This document shows, piece after piece, positions 17,625-26,934 of a DNA stretch of 49,293 nt; within the stretch, counting starts at the first letter, position 1; the number at the start of each line of letters is the position of its first letter. The position numbers were made by a program, and so were the translations under genes. Source of the stretch: Nitrospirae bacterium CG02_land_8_20_14_3_00_41_53 (GTDB lineage Bacteria > Nitrospirota > Thermodesulfovibrionia > Thermodesulfovibrionales > SM23-35); NCBI GenBank assembly GCA_002780895.1, contig PEUB01000092.1:1-49293 (forward strand), in the 5' to 3' direction. The notes under the pieces are model-generated. The model searched no databases and was not told where the DNA came from. It saw only the letters and a list, made by a program, of their open reading frames with translations.

Positions 17625-18335
17625 GTGAAGGAACAACTCGAACGATTAATAGAACTTCAAAAAATTGATTCAAAAATCCTTGATAAAAAGCGCATGATAG
17701 ATGAGATTCCCTTAAGGATATCCGAAGCAGAATTTCCCCTTAATGAGTCCCAGACTGCTATTGATAAGATAAAACAAAGGCATGACTCCCTTGAATTAAA
17801 GAAACGCGGCAAGGAGAAAGAATTAGATGATATAAATGAAAAGATTAAAAAACTAAAAGCCCGGACTACAGAGATAAAAACAAATAAAGAATATCAGGCA
17901 CATCTAAAGGAGATAGAGTCTATAGACAAGGAGCGTTCTACTGTTGAGGATGAGATACTCATTGTTATGGAGGAGATAGATACCTCTTCAAAAGAAATAG
18001 AATTAGGTAGAGCAAAGTTCAGGACTGAGAAGGATAAGATCGAGGCATTAAAGAAAAAACTTGAGAGCGAAATGTTGGAGGCAGAGAGAGAACTCTTGCC
18101 ACTTAAGGAAGCAAGGTCAAAGATTGTTGGTGTTATTGACGAAGAAATATATAAACGGTATATAAGCTTGTTTGAATCATATAATGGGGTAGCAGTAATA
18201 GAGGCAAAAGATGAAATATGCCAGGGATGCAATATGAACATACCACCCCAGCTCTTTGTCGAAATAAAAAAGGATGAAGAGATTATCCATTGCCCTCAAT
18301 GCCGCAGAATACTCTACTATAAAAACAGCACATAA
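17625..18335 (+). CDS. Coiled-coil C4 zinc-ribbon protein (DUF164 / CdsZ-like)
   Basis: A 236-residue protein. About 170 residues of Lys/Glu-rich coiled coil are followed by a zinc ribbon with CQGCNMNIPP and CPQCRRILYY. Members of this family occur widely and often lie next to the RNase P RNA gene, as here. The chlamydial member CdsZ is known to bind other proteins, but the general role is unclear. The start is a GTG at 17625 with a weak A/G-rich site upstream. An RNA-linked role suggested by the rnpB neighbourhood is only inference. Confidence 0.82.
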   Translation: MKEQLERLIELQKIDSKILDKKRMIDEIPLRISEAEFPLNESQTAIDKIKQRHDSLELKKRGKEKELDDINEKIKKLKARTTEIKTNKEYQAHLKEIESIDKERSTVEDEILIVMEEIDTSSKEIELGRAKFRTEKDKIEALKKKLESEMLEAERELLPLKEARSKIVGVIDEEIYKRYISLFESYNGVAVIEAKDEICQGCNMNIPPQLFVEIKKDEEIIHCPQCRRILYYKNST

Positions 18336-18380
18336 TTTTTTAACACCAAAAGGAAGATAAAACCACAATATAAAAGACTC

Positions 18381-18409
18381 TTCCAAAAAATAAATGCTTA
18401 TTATATAAT
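18381..18409 (+). promoter_or_regulatory. promoter for RNase P RNA
   Basis: TTCCAA-17 nt-TATAAT. Transcription would begin about 12 nt before the predicted 5' end of the mature RNA at 18428. Confidence 0.5.
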
Positions 18410-18449
18410 AATAAGAGATTATTATAGGTCAGAGCAGGAGAGGTGGTCG

Positions 18450-18474
18450 CCCCGCACTTCTGAAAAAAGTGCGG
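18450..18474. repeat. CCCCGCACTTC-type hairpin forming rnpB P3
   Basis: A 25-nt palindromic segment. It is the exact reverse complement of 18565-18589 and related to 41538-41563. Confidence 0.85.
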
Positions 18475-18564
18475 AGAGGAAAGTCCGAACTCTACAGGGC
18501 AAGGCGCTCCATAATACGGAGTGGGGGTAACCCCAAGGAAAGTGCCACAGAAAGGGAAACCGTC

Positions 18565-18589
18565 CCGCACTTTTTTCAGAAGTGCGGGG
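18565..18589. repeat. CCCCGCACTTC-type hairpin forming rnpB P12 (inverted copy)
   Basis: An exact 25-nt reverse complement of the P3 copy. It can form its own hairpin, or could mispair with P3 over all 25 bases. Confidence 0.85.
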
Positions 18590-18711
18590 TAAGGGTGAAA
18601 AGGTGAGGTAAGAGCTCACCAGTTGAGATGGCAACATCTTAAGCTTGGAAAACCCCGCCTTGAGCAAGGTCGAATAGGTTCCGCCTGGAGAAGGGCCCCT
18701 TCGAATCCCCG

Positions 18712-18728
18712 TCCCGACTTTGTCGGGA
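18712..18728. repeat. TCCCGAC/GTCGGGA hairpin in the P16/P17 arm of rnpB
   Basis: A perfect 7-bp stem with a TTT loop, tipping a variable arm of RNase P RNA. Confidence 0.6.
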
Positions 18729-18838
18729 TCGAGGAGGCGGAATGGGTAGCGACCGCAAGAGTCTGGTGGCAACACCGGACCTTAGATGAATGACCACGCA
18801 AACAGAACTCGGCTTATAGCCTGCTCTGACACTTAAAT

Positions 18839-18878
18839 TCACCCTCACCCTAACCCTCTCTCGTCGAGGGAGAGGGAA
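18839..18878. repeat. GC palindrome (CACCCTCACCC...GAGGG) between rnpB and the LysR gene
   Basis: It is related to the CTCGAG-centred family but intergenic and shorter on its right arm. It might end rnpB transcription, although no T-run follows. Confidence 0.65.
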
Positions 18879-18896
18879 CTTTGGGAAAAGATAGAA

Positions 18897-19805
18897 ATGG
18901 AAGATCATAAACTAAAAGTCTTTTGCACAGTAGCCGAGACAAAGAGTTTCTCAAAAACCTCTGAAATTATACATCTCACACAGCCTGCTGTAAGCCTTCA
19001 GATTCAAGCCCTCGAAGAAAGATACGAGACAAAATTATTTGACAGATCATCAAATACTGTTACCTTTACCCCTGCAGGGGAGGTTCTGTATAAACATGCA
19101 AAAGAAATCCTTGCACTTTATGCAGCTGCAGAAAAGGTTATAGGAGAAATAACAGGCCTTGTTAAAGGAAGTATAAATATTGGTGCATCTTCGACTATAG
19201 GTGACTACCTCCTTCCGAGTGTTATCACAGATTTCAGGAAAACGCATCCCAAGATAAAGATACACCTTCTTGTTGGAAATACAAATAGAGTTGTCGAACT
19301 GCTTAATTCAGGCAATATTAACCTTGGCCTTGTAGCTGGTGATGTTACAGGACAGAAGATGTTTGTTGAAAAACTGATCCCCGACGAACTCCTGCTGGTT
19401 GTATCGCCTTCTCATCCCTGGGTAAAGAAGAAAGAAGTCTCTATATCAGACCTTGTAAAGGAACCTTTTATCTTCAGGGAAGCTGGCTCAGGCACAAGAC
19501 AGATTATAGAAAAGTTTTTCAAAAAATATGGGATTACGCCACGGGACATGAAGATATCCATGGTTCTCGGCAGCACAGAGGCTATAAAAGATGCGGTTGA
19601 GAATGGATTGGGTGTCTCGATAATCACACGCTGGGCTGTAAGAAAGGAAATTAAGTATGGAACACTTTATCTGCTTGGATTCAAAGAGGAGAAGATGGTG
19701 AGGAACATTTCACTCGTCATTAACAAGAATTTAGTCTCTTCCCCCGCTGTGGACGCATTCCTTACATGCCTGAAGTCATACCCATTTGATAAGTTGCTGT
19801 CTTAG
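18897..19805 (+). CDS. LysR-family transcriptional regulator
   Basis: A 302-residue regulator. The N-terminal winged helix-turn-helix reads FSKTSEIIHLTQPAVSLQIQ, followed by the LysR linker helix. The C-terminal effector domain has the type-2 periplasmic-binding fold, with the FREAGSGTR motif (about residue 196) that is common in CysB/CysL-like members. The natural inducer cannot be told. It has a GGGAAAAG site upstream and no obvious partner gene: the next gene is convergent after 15 bases. Confidence 0.88.
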   Translation: MEDHKLKVFCTVAETKSFSKTSEIIHLTQPAVSLQIQALEERYETKLFDRSSNTVTFTPAGEVLYKHAKEILALYAAAEKVIGEITGLVKGSINIGASSTIGDYLLPSVITDFRKTHPKIKIHLLVGNTNRVVELLNSGNINLGLVAGDVTGQKMFVEKLIPDELLLVVSPSHPWVKKKEVSISDLVKEPFIFREAGSGTRQIIEKFFKKYGITPRDMKISMVLGSTEAIKDAVENGLGVSIITRWAVRKEIKYGTLYLLGFKEEKMVRNISLVINKNLVSSPAVDAFLTCLKSYPFDKLLS

Positions 19806-19820
19806 AGACAGCGACCAGGT

Positions 19821-20921
19821 CTATTCCTCTATCTTTCTAAATAGATAAACCGCGACTATTCCGAATATTATTGGCACTATCCATGCAGCAATGATTGGCG
19901 GCACCACTCCTGCATATCCCATGGAGAGCATCAGTGTGTATGTAAACCAATAGACAGTACTTATAAGTAGTCCAAGACCTGCTGCGAAAAGGCCTCTGCC
20001 AATCTTGCTATTCATTGAAAGGGATATGCCGAGAAGAATCATAAAGAGGTTTATCAAGGGGTATGATATCTTCGAGTGAAGGTCTACTATGAGTTTGGTG
20101 TTCCTGAACCCTGATTTTTTCAATCTCTGTGTATATCTGTATAATTCACTTATCCCCATCTCTGCTGGTGTTTTAATCTCTTTACTAAAGAAATCAGGAG
20201 ACTCAAGATATAAAAATACCTTCTCCGATATCCTGTCGATCTTTCCACTTTCAATGTCATAAATAATTACATTTTTAAGTTTCCATATACCCTTTGAACC
20301 TTTCCGCCTCAGCGGATCTCCGAGAACTTCTTCCCATTTTGCTTCTTCCGCTTCTATCCTTTCCTTTAGGAAACCTTTCTCAAAAAGGAAAATGCTAACA
20401 CCCTTTGCAAGTCTTTTTTCCGGGATGTAAAGTTCGATCCTGACTGGAGAGCCGTCTGTGGCCTTTAGCCAGAGAGAACCCTCTTTAAATATGATTTTTT
20501 TATCCTTTTTTGTAAGAGTATTTTTTAATTCAGTCGATCTTCTTGAAAAATCAGGAACAACAATCTCTCCAATAATAAAGGCGAATATACTTACCAATAT
20601 GCCAGATATAATAAATGGATAGAAGAGGGCCTTTAATCTCCCACCCGTGGCCTTTATTACTACAAATTCTCTGTTCCTTGATGCCTGGCTGAATATAAAA
20701 AGACTGCATATGAGAACGGCAGCAGGAAGAAGGTAAAGGAGATATTTAGGAAAGTTGAAAAAGGTGTACATCAACAGATTTTTAAAAGAAGGCCTGTTAG
20801 GCATAAAATCGCTTATCTTTTCGATGAGGTCGAGGATACTGAATATGAGGGCAAGTCCCGTACCTATAATGGATAGGAGCTTTAAGAATTCTTTAAGATA
20901 ATGCCTCTGTAATATTAGCAT
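19821..20921 (-). CDS. lptG: LPS export permease LptG
   Basis: A 366-residue YjgP/YjgQ-family membrane protein with N-terminal and C-terminal pairs or triples of transmembrane helices and a beta-jellyroll periplasmic domain between (about residues 125-255). With LptF and the ATPase LptB it extracts LPS from the inner membrane. It is the second gene of an lptF-lptG pair, 56 bases apart, which is why this copy is named LptG; the two paralogues are hard to tell apart by sequence alone. A short CCGC/GCGG hairpin (20303-20316) is translated within the jellyroll region. Confidence 0.87.
   Translation of the reverse strand: MLILQRHYLKEFLKLLSIIGTGLALIFSILDLIEKISDFMPNRPSFKNLLMYTFFNFPKYLLYLLPAAVLICSLFIFSQASRNREFVVIKATGGRLKALFYPFIISGILVSIFAFIIGEIVVPDFSRRSTELKNTLTKKDKKIIFKEGSLWLKATDGSPVRIELYIPEKRLAKGVSIFLFEKGFLKERIEAEEAKWEEVLGDPLRRKGSKGIWKLKNVIIYDIESGKIDRISEKVFLYLESPDFFSKEIKTPAEMGISELYRYTQRLKKSGFRNTKLIVDLHSKISYPLINLFMILLGISLSMNSKIGRGLFAAGLGLLISTVYWFTYTLMLSMGYAGVVPPIIAAWIVPIIFGIVAVYLFRKIEE
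20303..20316. repeat. short TCCGC/GCGGA hairpin in lptG
   Basis: A perfect 5-bp stem, in frame. It is similar to the hairpins in dnaG and near position 60. Confidence 0.3.
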
Positions 20922-20977
20922 TTTTAGTAAAACCCTGAATGTTTCATAATTATTTAAAGCACTAAGGGTTGTGTTAG

Positions 20978-22042
20978 TTACTTATTACTTGCCCTCCTGA
21001 AGAGGTATAGCCCCAATAGTCCTATTATTATTGTAGGTGTCCATGCTCCAACATAATGAGATATCTTACCAGCCTTAACGAGATTTTCACCGTATATCAG
21101 AAGTACATAATAGATAGTGAATACCCCTAACCCCAGGGATAGACCACCAAGTCTGCCAGATTTTCCCCCCATGAGAGAAAGGGGTGGTCCTAAGAAAATA
21201 ATAATTATGCATAATAAAGGCAATGATAGCCTCCTGTGGAGTTCAAGCTGTAGGGATGAAGCATGGTTAGACCCTTCCCTCATCTCCTTTATTAGTTCAA
21301 AAGGGGTAAGCTCTGTATTCTTCCTGGATGGAATATCTGATTCGAGTCTGAGTATCATATTATATCTTTCAAAAAACAATTCAGTTGTACTATCCCCTTT
21401 TGCAATATGAATATATCCTTCTCTAAGGTAAAGGTTTGTATTCAAACCCTCTGACATATATATCTTCCCATCTTTCGCCATCAGGACCTTCGGTTTATTC
21501 TTATCCCTACCATCATATATAAATATGTCTCTGAAGGTGTCTTGAGATGGCTTTTCCCTTATCATAATAACAATGTCTTTGAATAATGTATTGAAAGTGC
21601 CCTCCTCGATTGCCATGGGGAGACGGGCTGTGATGACGCTCTTTATCTCGTTTTTGAGCCATATACTACTTTTTGGTCCAATGTATAAACTCACGGCAAT
21701 GTTCAGAAAAAAGCATAAGGTTCCAAGTATAAAAACTGGTTTCGAAATACCATTAAAGCCCATGCCACTGACTCTTAATATTACAAGTTCATTATCAAGA
21801 TTAAGACGTCCATAAGTAAGAAGCACAGAGAGTAGAAGTGCCATTGGGATTGTAAGTAAAAGTAACTGCGGTTGCAGGTAGAAAATAAGTTTGGCCATAT
21901 CTATCATCGATGCACCGACGCCTGATAGAAATCTGGACAGCTTGAGCAGCTTTTCCATCATCAGGATAAGGTTTAAAAATGCGAGGGTAAGTATAAAGGT
22001 AAAGGTTAATTCCTTTAGTATTGACCTGTGTATTATTTTCAT
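20978..22042 (-). CDS. lptF: LPS export permease LptF
   Basis: A 354-residue paralogue of the downstream lptG product, with the same plan: a helix at about residues 15-35, two more near 60-120, a periplasmic domain to about 255, and three C-terminal helices. It belongs to the LptB2FG exporter, which drives LPS along the Lpt bridge. The presence of the pair shows a Gram-negative envelope with LPS. The segment LRVSGMGFNGISKPV corresponds to the coupling-helix region that contacts LptB. Confidence 0.87.
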   Translation of the reverse strand: MKIIHRSILKELTFTFILTLAFLNLILMMEKLLKLSRFLSGVGASMIDMAKLIFYLQPQLLLLTIPMALLLSVLLTYGRLNLDNELVILRVSGMGFNGISKPVFILGTLCFFLNIAVSLYIGPKSSIWLKNEIKSVITARLPMAIEEGTFNTLFKDIVIMIREKPSQDTFRDIFIYDGRDKNKPKVLMAKDGKIYMSEGLNTNLYLREGYIHIAKGDSTTELFFERYNMILRLESDIPSRKNTELTPFELIKEMREGSNHASSLQLELHRRLSLPLLCIIIIFLGPPLSLMGGKSGRLGGLSLGLGVFTIYYVLLIYGENLVKAGKISHYVGAWTPTIIIGLLGLYLFRRASNK

Positions 22043-22054
22043 AAGACTTGAATA

Positions 22055-22083
22055 ATCATATTAGTTCGAAGGAATTTCGGCAA
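22055..22083 (-). promoter_or_regulatory. sigma70-like promoter for lptF-lptG
   Basis: Minus strand: TTGCCG-17 nt-TATGAT, ending 12 nt before the lptF ATG. The leader is therefore very short. Confidence 0.5.
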
Positions 22084-22103
22084 GAAAAAATTAAGGATTA
22101 AAG

Positions 22104-22130
22104 AGGAGGCTTTTATAAACGCCTCCCCTT
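22104..22130 (-). terminator. hairpin after clpB
   Basis: On the minus strand AAGGGGAGGC pairs with GCCTCCTCTT around a 10-nt loop. Only a short T-run follows, so this is a moderate intrinsic terminator candidate for dnaJ-hspR-clpB. Confidence 0.5.
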
Positions 22131-22133
22131 TAA

Positions 22134-24770
22134 TCATGCTTCTATCTTTACAGCCATATCTTTACTAAACGTAATTTTATCTTTTTCAAAATCAACCTCA
22201 ACTGTATCTCCCTCTTTGAATGTCCTGTCAAGGATTTTCAAGGCAAGGGGATTTAATATCTCTCTCTGCAAAGCCCTCTTTAAAGGTCTTGCTCCGTAAC
22301 CCGGGTCAAAGCCAATATCTGCAAAATACTCTTTGGCAGTATCTGTCAGCTTTATATCAACATTTTTCTCTTTGATATATCTCTTCATCCTGTTCACCTG
22401 TATCTCCACAATCTGTTTTAGAAGTTCCTTAGTCAAAGGGTTAAATACGATAATCTCATCAACCCTATTCAGGAATTCAGGCCTGAAAAATGTCTTCAGG
22501 TCTTCCATAATCTTTTCCTTCAATTCAGCAAAGCTACTGACCCAGTAAGCATCCGGCCTCTTTGCCCTTTCTTCGAGCATCTCCTGTATATGTGCGCCAC
22601 CTATATTTGATGTCATGATGACTACTGTATTTCTGAAATCAACTGTCCTTCCATGGCTGTCAGTCAGCCTTCCATCATCAAGTAGTTGTAACAAAAGGTT
22701 GAATACCTCCGGATGGGCCTTCTCAACCTCATCAAACAAGATTACAGAATAGGGTTTCCTCCTCACAGCCTCAGTGAGCTGTCCACCTTCTTCATAGCCT
22801 ACATACCCCGGAGGTGCACCGATAAGCCTTGAGACTGTGTGTCTTTCCTGATATTCAGACATATCTATTCTTATCATTGCGTTTTCGTCATCAAATAAAA
22901 ACTCTGCAAGCGCTCTTGCAAGCTCAGTCTTTCCAACACCAGTAGGTCCCAAAAAGATAAAAGAGCCTATAGGCCTGTTAGGGTCCTGTATGCCTGCACG
23001 TGCCCTTCTAATTGCATTTGATACTGCCTCAATCGCCTCATCCTGTCCAACAACCCTTTGCCTAAGACGCTCATCCATCTGAAGCAGCTTCTGGACCTCA
23101 CCTTCAAGCATCCGGGATACAGGTATACCTGTCCATTTAGAAACGACCTCTGCAATATCTTCTTCATCTACCTCTTCCTTCAACATCTTCCTTCTCTTCT
23201 GTGCCTCAAAAAGCTTTTTATTTTCTTCTTCAAGCGCCCTCTGGAGTTCGAGTAATTTTCCATATCTGAGCTCTGATGCCTTTGTCAGGTCTCCTTCACG
23301 CTCTGCCCTTTCTGACCCTATCTTTGTCTTCTCAATCTGCTCTTTGTGTTCTCGCATCCTTGCAATAATCTCTTTTTCACTCAACCACTGAGTCCTTAGT
23401 TCATCACGTTTCACCTGAAGCTCAGCCATTTCTTTCACTATCTTGTTGAGTTTATCTTTAGATTCCTTTGATTCCTCTCTCGTTACTGAATGTCTCTCTA
23501 TCTCCATCTGCCTGAGCCTTCTTTCTATCTCATCAAGTTCTATTGGCATACTATCTATCTCCATCCTGAGTTTTGATGCAGACTCATCAATAAGGTCAAT
23601 TGCCTTATCAGGAAGAAACCTGTCTGTGATATATCTGTTTGATAGTACTGCAGCAGAAATCAATGCCGAATCCTTAATCTTTACACCGTGATGAACCTCA
23701 TATCTTTCCTTAAGGCCGCGAAGCATTGATATTGTGTCTTCAACGCTCGGCTCCTTTACAAGTACAGGCTGAAACCTTCTCTCAAGTGCAGTGTCTTTTT
23801 CTATATACTTTCTGTATTCATTAATGGTCGTTGCACCAATACACCTGAGGTCTCCTCTCGCAAGGGGTGGCTTCAAGATATTTGACGCATCAATTGCACC
23901 CTCAGCTGCACCAGCACCAACAATCGTGTGAAGCTCATCTATGAATAAAATAACCTTCCCCTCTGCCTGCTCAATTTCCTTCAAGACCGCCTTCAATCTT
24001 TCCTCAAATTCTCCCCTGAATTTTGAGCCGGCCACGATAGCTCCCATATCGAGCGCAACCACCTTTTTGTCCTTTAATGTCTCCGGCACATCACCTGCAA
24101 CTATCCTCTGTGCAAGCCCCTCTGCAATAGCAGTCTTACCAACGCCAGCCTCTCCAATAAGCACAGGATTATTCTTTGTCCTTCTCGACAGCACCTGTAT
24201 TATCCTTCTTATCTCATCGTCTCTACCGATAACAGGGTCAAGTTTTCCTTTTTTTGCAAGTTCTGTGAGGTCACGGCTGTATCTCTTAAGCGCCTGATAT
24301 TTTTCTTCAGGAGTTGGATTTGTCACGCGCTGTGCGCCCCTTATCTCTCTCATGGCCGAAAGGACCTTATCAGCAGATGCCCCATATCTTTTCAAGAGCT
24401 CAGAACATGGCCCGCCTATTGATATAAGTGAAATAAGAAGATGTTCAACACTCATATATTCATCTGTAAGATGTTCTGCCTCTTTAGTTGCATTTTCAAA
24501 TACCTCTTTTAATCTTGGCGATATATAGATCTGTCCTAAAGGCGTTGCACTAATAACCTTCGGGAACTTATCTATTATCTCTTCAACATCACGTTGCAAT
24601 GAAGCTGTATTAATCCCGAGCCTCTTGAGTATCTGAGAGGCAACGCCTTCTTCGTCCTCAAGTAGCGCCCAGAGCAGATGTTCGGCATCAATCTGCTGAT
24701 TGCCCTTTTTCTCTGCAAACCTCTGCGCCCCTTGTATCGCCTCCTGACTTTTTATCGTAAATTTATCCAT
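22134..24770 (-). CDS. clpB: ClpB disaggregase
   Basis: An 878-residue Hsp100 chaperone that dissolves protein aggregates together with DnaK/DnaJ. The N-domain repeats occupy residues 1-140. The first ATPase has [13 protein letters not shown] and the second [13 protein letters not shown]. Between them lies the long coiled-coil middle domain (about residues 410-530) that marks ClpB rather than ClpA/ClpC. The C-terminal sensor-2 motif is [11 protein letters not shown] good AGAAGGAGGG site precedes the ATG. It is the last gene of the dnaJ-hspR-clpB operon. Confidence 0.96.
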   Translation of the reverse strand: MDKFTIKSQEAIQGAQRFAEKKGNQQIDAEHLLWALLEDEEGVASQILKRLGINTASLQRDVEEIIDKFPKVISATPLGQIYISPRLKEVFENATKEAEHLTDEYMSVEHLLISLISIGGPCSELLKRYGASADKVLSAMREIRGAQRVTNPTPEEKYQALKRYSRDLTELAKKGKLDPVIGRDDEIRRIIQVLSRRTKNNPVLIGEAGVGKTAIAEGLAQRIVAGDVPETLKDKKVVALDMGAIVAGSKFRGEFEERLKAVLKEIEQAEGKVILFIDELHTIVGAGAAEGAIDASNILKPPLARGDLRCIGATTINEYRKYIEKDTALERRFQPVLVKEPSVEDTISMLRGLKERYEVHHGVKIKDSALISAAVLSNRYITDRFLPDKAIDLIDESASKLRMEIDSMPIELDEIERRLRQMEIERHSVTREESKESKDKLNKIVKEMAELQVKRDELRTQWLSEKEIIARMREHKEQIEKTKIGSERAEREGDLTKASELRYGKLLELQRALEEENKKLFEAQKRRKMLKEEVDEEDIAEVVSKWTGIPVSRMLEGEVQKLLQMDERLRQRVVGQDEAIEAVSNAIRRARAGIQDPNRPIGSFIFLGPTGVGKTELARALAEFLFDDENAMIRIDMSEYQERHTVSRLIGAPPGYVGYEEGGQLTEAVRRKPYSVILFDEVEKAHPEVFNLLLQLLDDGRLTDSHGRTVDFRNTVVIMTSNIGGAHIQEMLEERAKRPDAYWVSSFAELKEKIMEDLKTFFRPEFLNRVDEIIVFNPLTKELLKQIVEIQVNRMKRYIKEKNVDIKLTDTAKEYFADIGFDPGYGARPLKRALQREILNPLALKILDRTFKEGDTVEVDFEKDKITFSKDMAVKIEA

Positions 24771-24787
24771 TATTAAAAACCCTCCTT

Positions 24788-25138
24788 CTATTCCTCTGAA
24801 AAAATCCTCTTAAACCTCTTGATAAAATCCCTTCTTATATCTTCTTCAAGAAAACTCATCATCTCTTCCATTTCTTTTTGAAAAATCTCTAACCTGTGTC
24901 TGAGTCTCAGAATTATGTCAACCCCTGACCTGTTAACACCGAGCTCTCTTGTAAGCCGAAGGATCATGGCTAATTTCTCAACATCTTCCTCGGAGTAGAG
25001 TCTTGATCTTTTTGTTCTGCAGGGAGTAATCAGTCCTTCCCGTTCATATAGCCGCAATGTCTGGGGATGTACACCCAACATCCTCGATACTACGCTTATC
25101 ATGAATAAAGGTTGTTTTTTATCCTTTGAGTTTATCAC
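24788..25138 (-). CDS. hspR: HspR heat-shock repressor (MerR family)
   Basis: A 116-residue MerR-type protein with the HspR hallmark [19 protein letters not shown] in its winged helix-turn-helix. HspR represses chaperone genes by binding HAIR sites, with DnaK acting as co-repressor in the characterised actinobacterial system. The start is a GTG overlapping the dnaJ stop by four bases. A HAIR-like site lies in front of dnaJ, so the repressor probably controls its own operon. Confidence 0.9.
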   Translation of the reverse strand: MINSKDKKQPLFMISVVSRMLGVHPQTLRLYEREGLITPCRTKRSRLYSEEDVEKLAMILRLTRELGVNRSGVDIILRLRHRLEIFQKEMEEMMSFLEEDIRRDFIKRFKRIFSEE

Positions 25139-26220
25139 CTTTGTAATAACCCCTTTCGTGGATTTTCCTTATATAAAGCCTCTATTTCTTTTATGGCATC
25201 TCTTGCCCTGTTATTCATGTCCTTCGGCACCACTATCTTTATGTCAACATACTGGTCACCCCTTAATCCTGTTTTTGCTGAAGGGAACCCCTTTCCTGAT
25301 AGTTTAAACCTTTGGCCACCTTGTGTACCTGGTGGCAGTGTCATTGCTGCTATACCGTCTATTGTAGGAACTTCGATCTTTGCTCCGAGGGCTGTCTCAC
25401 CAAATGTCACAGGTAGATCAAGGTAGATGTCATCACCTTTTCTCTTAAATATCGGATGGTGCCTCACAGTAATTTCTATATGGAGGTCACCTGCCGGGCC
25501 GCCACCTGATCCTGCGCCTCCCATGCCCTTTAATTTAACTCTGGAGCCGGTGTCAACACCTCTTGGTATTTTTACATTGATCGTCTCTGTATGAAAATTC
25601 TTTCCTCTTCCACCACATGAAGGGCAGACCTTTGTTGCCCTCCTGCCACTGCCCTTGCAAGCAGTGCATGGCTGGGACATCATGAAGAAGCCTTTTGATG
25701 TTTTTATGCTTCCCGTGCCTTTACATGTATCGCATATATGGGAAGACTCGGCCCCTGAACCATTACATGACCTGCATGTAACCTCCCTGTTAAATGTGAT
25801 TGTCTTTGTCACGCCTGAGAATGCCTCTTCAAGGGAAAGTTCAAGGCCCATGACCATATCAGACCCTTTAGCATGTATTGCCTCTGACCTTGCCCCAAAG
25901 AGATCAGAAAAAAAATCACCTAACCCACCAAAATCAGAGGTATCTCTGAAATCATAAGTCCTGGACCCTTCGAACCAAGGTCCTCCGCCTCCAAATGGAG
26001 AACTGCCAAACTGGTCATACTCAGCCCTCTTTTTCTGGTCACTTAATACTTCATATGCCTCATTTAGCTCTTTAAATTTATGCTCTGCAGCCTTATCCCC
26101 GGGGTTCAAGTCAGGGTGATATTTGCGCGCAAGTTTTCTGTATGCCTTCTTTATCTCATCCTGAGAGGCGCTTTTACTTACTCCAAGTATATTATAATAA
26201 TCTTTTACAGCAGGAGCCAT
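25135..26220 (-). CDS. dnaJ: Chaperone DnaJ
   Basis: A 361-residue type I Hsp40. The J-domain has the HPD motif in [10 protein letters not shown] (about residues 35-37) and stimulates DnaK ATPase. A Gly/Phe-rich linker ([13 protein letters not shown]) follows. The four zinc motifs are all present: [24 protein letters not shown] and CPSCGGRG. The C-terminal substrate-binding domain ends the protein. No dnaK or grpE is in the window, so this is likely a second, HspR-controlled copy or a split locus. Confidence 0.95.
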   Translation of the reverse strand: MAPAVKDYYNILGVSKSASQDEIKKAYRKLARKYHPDLNPGDKAAEHKFKELNEAYEVLSDQKKRAEYDQFGSSPFGGGGPWFEGSRTYDFRDTSDFGGLGDFFSDLFGARSEAIHAKGSDMVMGLELSLEEAFSGVTKTITFNREVTCRSCNGSGAESSHICDTCKGTGSIKTSKGFFMMSQPCTACKGSGRRATKVCPSCGGRGKNFHTETINVKIPRGVDTGSRVKLKGMGGAGSGGGPAGDLHIEITVRHHPIFKRKGDDIYLDLPVTFGETALGAKIEVPTIDGIAAMTLPPGTQGGQRFKLSGKGFPSAKTGLRGDQYVDIKIVVPKDMNNRARDAIKEIEALYKENPRKGLLQR

Positions 26221-26240
26221 CTTATACCTTAATAGTTCAT

Positions 26241-26269
26241 ATCATATAACTTGAGTTAATCTTTATCAA
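26241..26269 (-). promoter_or_regulatory. sigma70-like promoter for dnaJ-hspR-clpB
   Basis: Minus strand: TTGATA-17 nt-TATGAT. The -35 box and spacer lie within the HAIR-like operator, a good arrangement for repression. Confidence 0.6.
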
Positions 26270-26270
26270 G
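26250..26270. promoter_or_regulatory. HAIR-like HspR operator
   Basis: CTTGAGT, 7 nt, TATCAAG. The consensus HspR inverted repeat is CTTGAGT-N7-ACTCAAG. The left half is perfect, the right half matches five of seven, and the spacing is exact. It lies 30 bp upstream of dnaJ. Confidence 0.7.
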
Positions 26271-26356
26271 TACTTTGTTATGATACCTTTAATTATATCT
26301 TTAAAATTGTACGGTCAAGATGTTACCGCACAGGGGGAGTTTCACTGATACAATCC

Positions 26357-26923
26357 TCAGTAATCTATTCCTTTCTGCGGCTCTATCCCCTGTCTGTAAG
26401 CATGCTTTATCTCTTTCATTTCTGTAACTGTATGGGCTCTTTTTATCACCTCGGGATGGGCATCCCTTCCGGTTAAAATAAGGTGCATAAGTTGGGGCTT
26501 ATTTTCTATCAATTCCAGTACCTGGGGTAGATCTACAAGTTTCAATTGAAGGGCGTTGTTGATTTCATCAAGAATTAAGATATCAAATTTTTTTGACAGC
26601 ATCTTCTCCTTTGCAAGTTTTAATGCATCCTGAGCATTAGCCCTGTGCTCTTTGTAAGGGTATGGGTTCCCCTTTATTCCACAGAACCCCTTCCCTGTGA
26701 GATGAAGTTCAACATTTGGAGATAGTCTTTTTATTCCGTCAATCTCACCTGAATAGATATCGCCTTTCATAAACTCAATAATGCAGACCCTCATATTGTA
26801 CCCGATAGCCCTCAACGCTATGCCTAATGCAGAGGTTGTTTTCCCTTTCCCGTGCCCGGTTATAACTATAATAAGACCAACCTTTTCTTTCGGTTCAAGG
26901 ACTTTAAGATTGATTTCGTCCAT
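26357..26923 (-). CDS. cobO: Cob(I)alamin adenosyltransferase (CobO/BtuR type)
   Basis: A 188-residue P-loop enzyme of the CobA/CobO/BtuR family that transfers adenosyl from ATP to cob(I)alamin or cobinamide. The nucleotide loop is TGHGKGKTTSALG (about residues 23-35), and DILILDEINNAL carries the acidic motif. The late TGRDAHPEVI motif is typical. It begins 11 bases after hisD, so the two are co-transcribed although they serve different pathways. No cobalamin riboswitch was recognised nearby. Confidence 0.92.
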   Translation of the reverse strand: MDEINLKVLEPKEKVGLIIVITGHGKGKTTSALGIALRAIGYNMRVCIIEFMKGDIYSGEIDGIKRLSPNVELHLTGKGFCGIKGNPYPYKEHRANAQDALKLAKEKMLSKKFDILILDEINNALQLKLVDLPQVLELIENKPQLMHLILTGRDAHPEVIKRAHTVTEMKEIKHAYRQGIEPQKGIDY

Positions 26924-26934
26924 AGATTTGACCT

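Larger units (their letters stand above)
18428..18830 (+). ncRNA. rnpB: RNase P RNA (bacterial class A)
   Basis: This 403-nt RNA is the catalytic part of RNase P, which matures tRNA 5' ends. The outermost P1 helix is an 11-bp perfect pair (GTCAGAGCAGG with CCTGCTCTGAC). Conserved cores are visible: GAGGAAAGTCCG, TACAGGGCA, AAAGGGAAACCG, GGGTGAAAAGGTG, GGTAAGAGCTCACC, GAGCAAGGTCGAATAGG, TTAGATGAATGACC and CAGAACTCGGCTTA. Three peripheral helices (by position P3, P12 and the P16/P17 arm) carry short GC palindromes that look like dispersed repeats. The P3 and P12 copies are exact reverse complements. The minus strand is open in places here, but that is chance. Confidence 0.95.

Noticed and set aside
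18422-18908. Minus-strand open frames across 18422-18908
   Set aside because: They lie over the RNase P RNA gene, whose conserved cores and P1 helix explain the sequence. GC-rich structured RNA is often open by chance.
26221-26356. Cobalamin riboswitch near cobO
   Set aside because: No B12-box or matching fold was recognised, and this gap lies downstream of cobO, not upstream.
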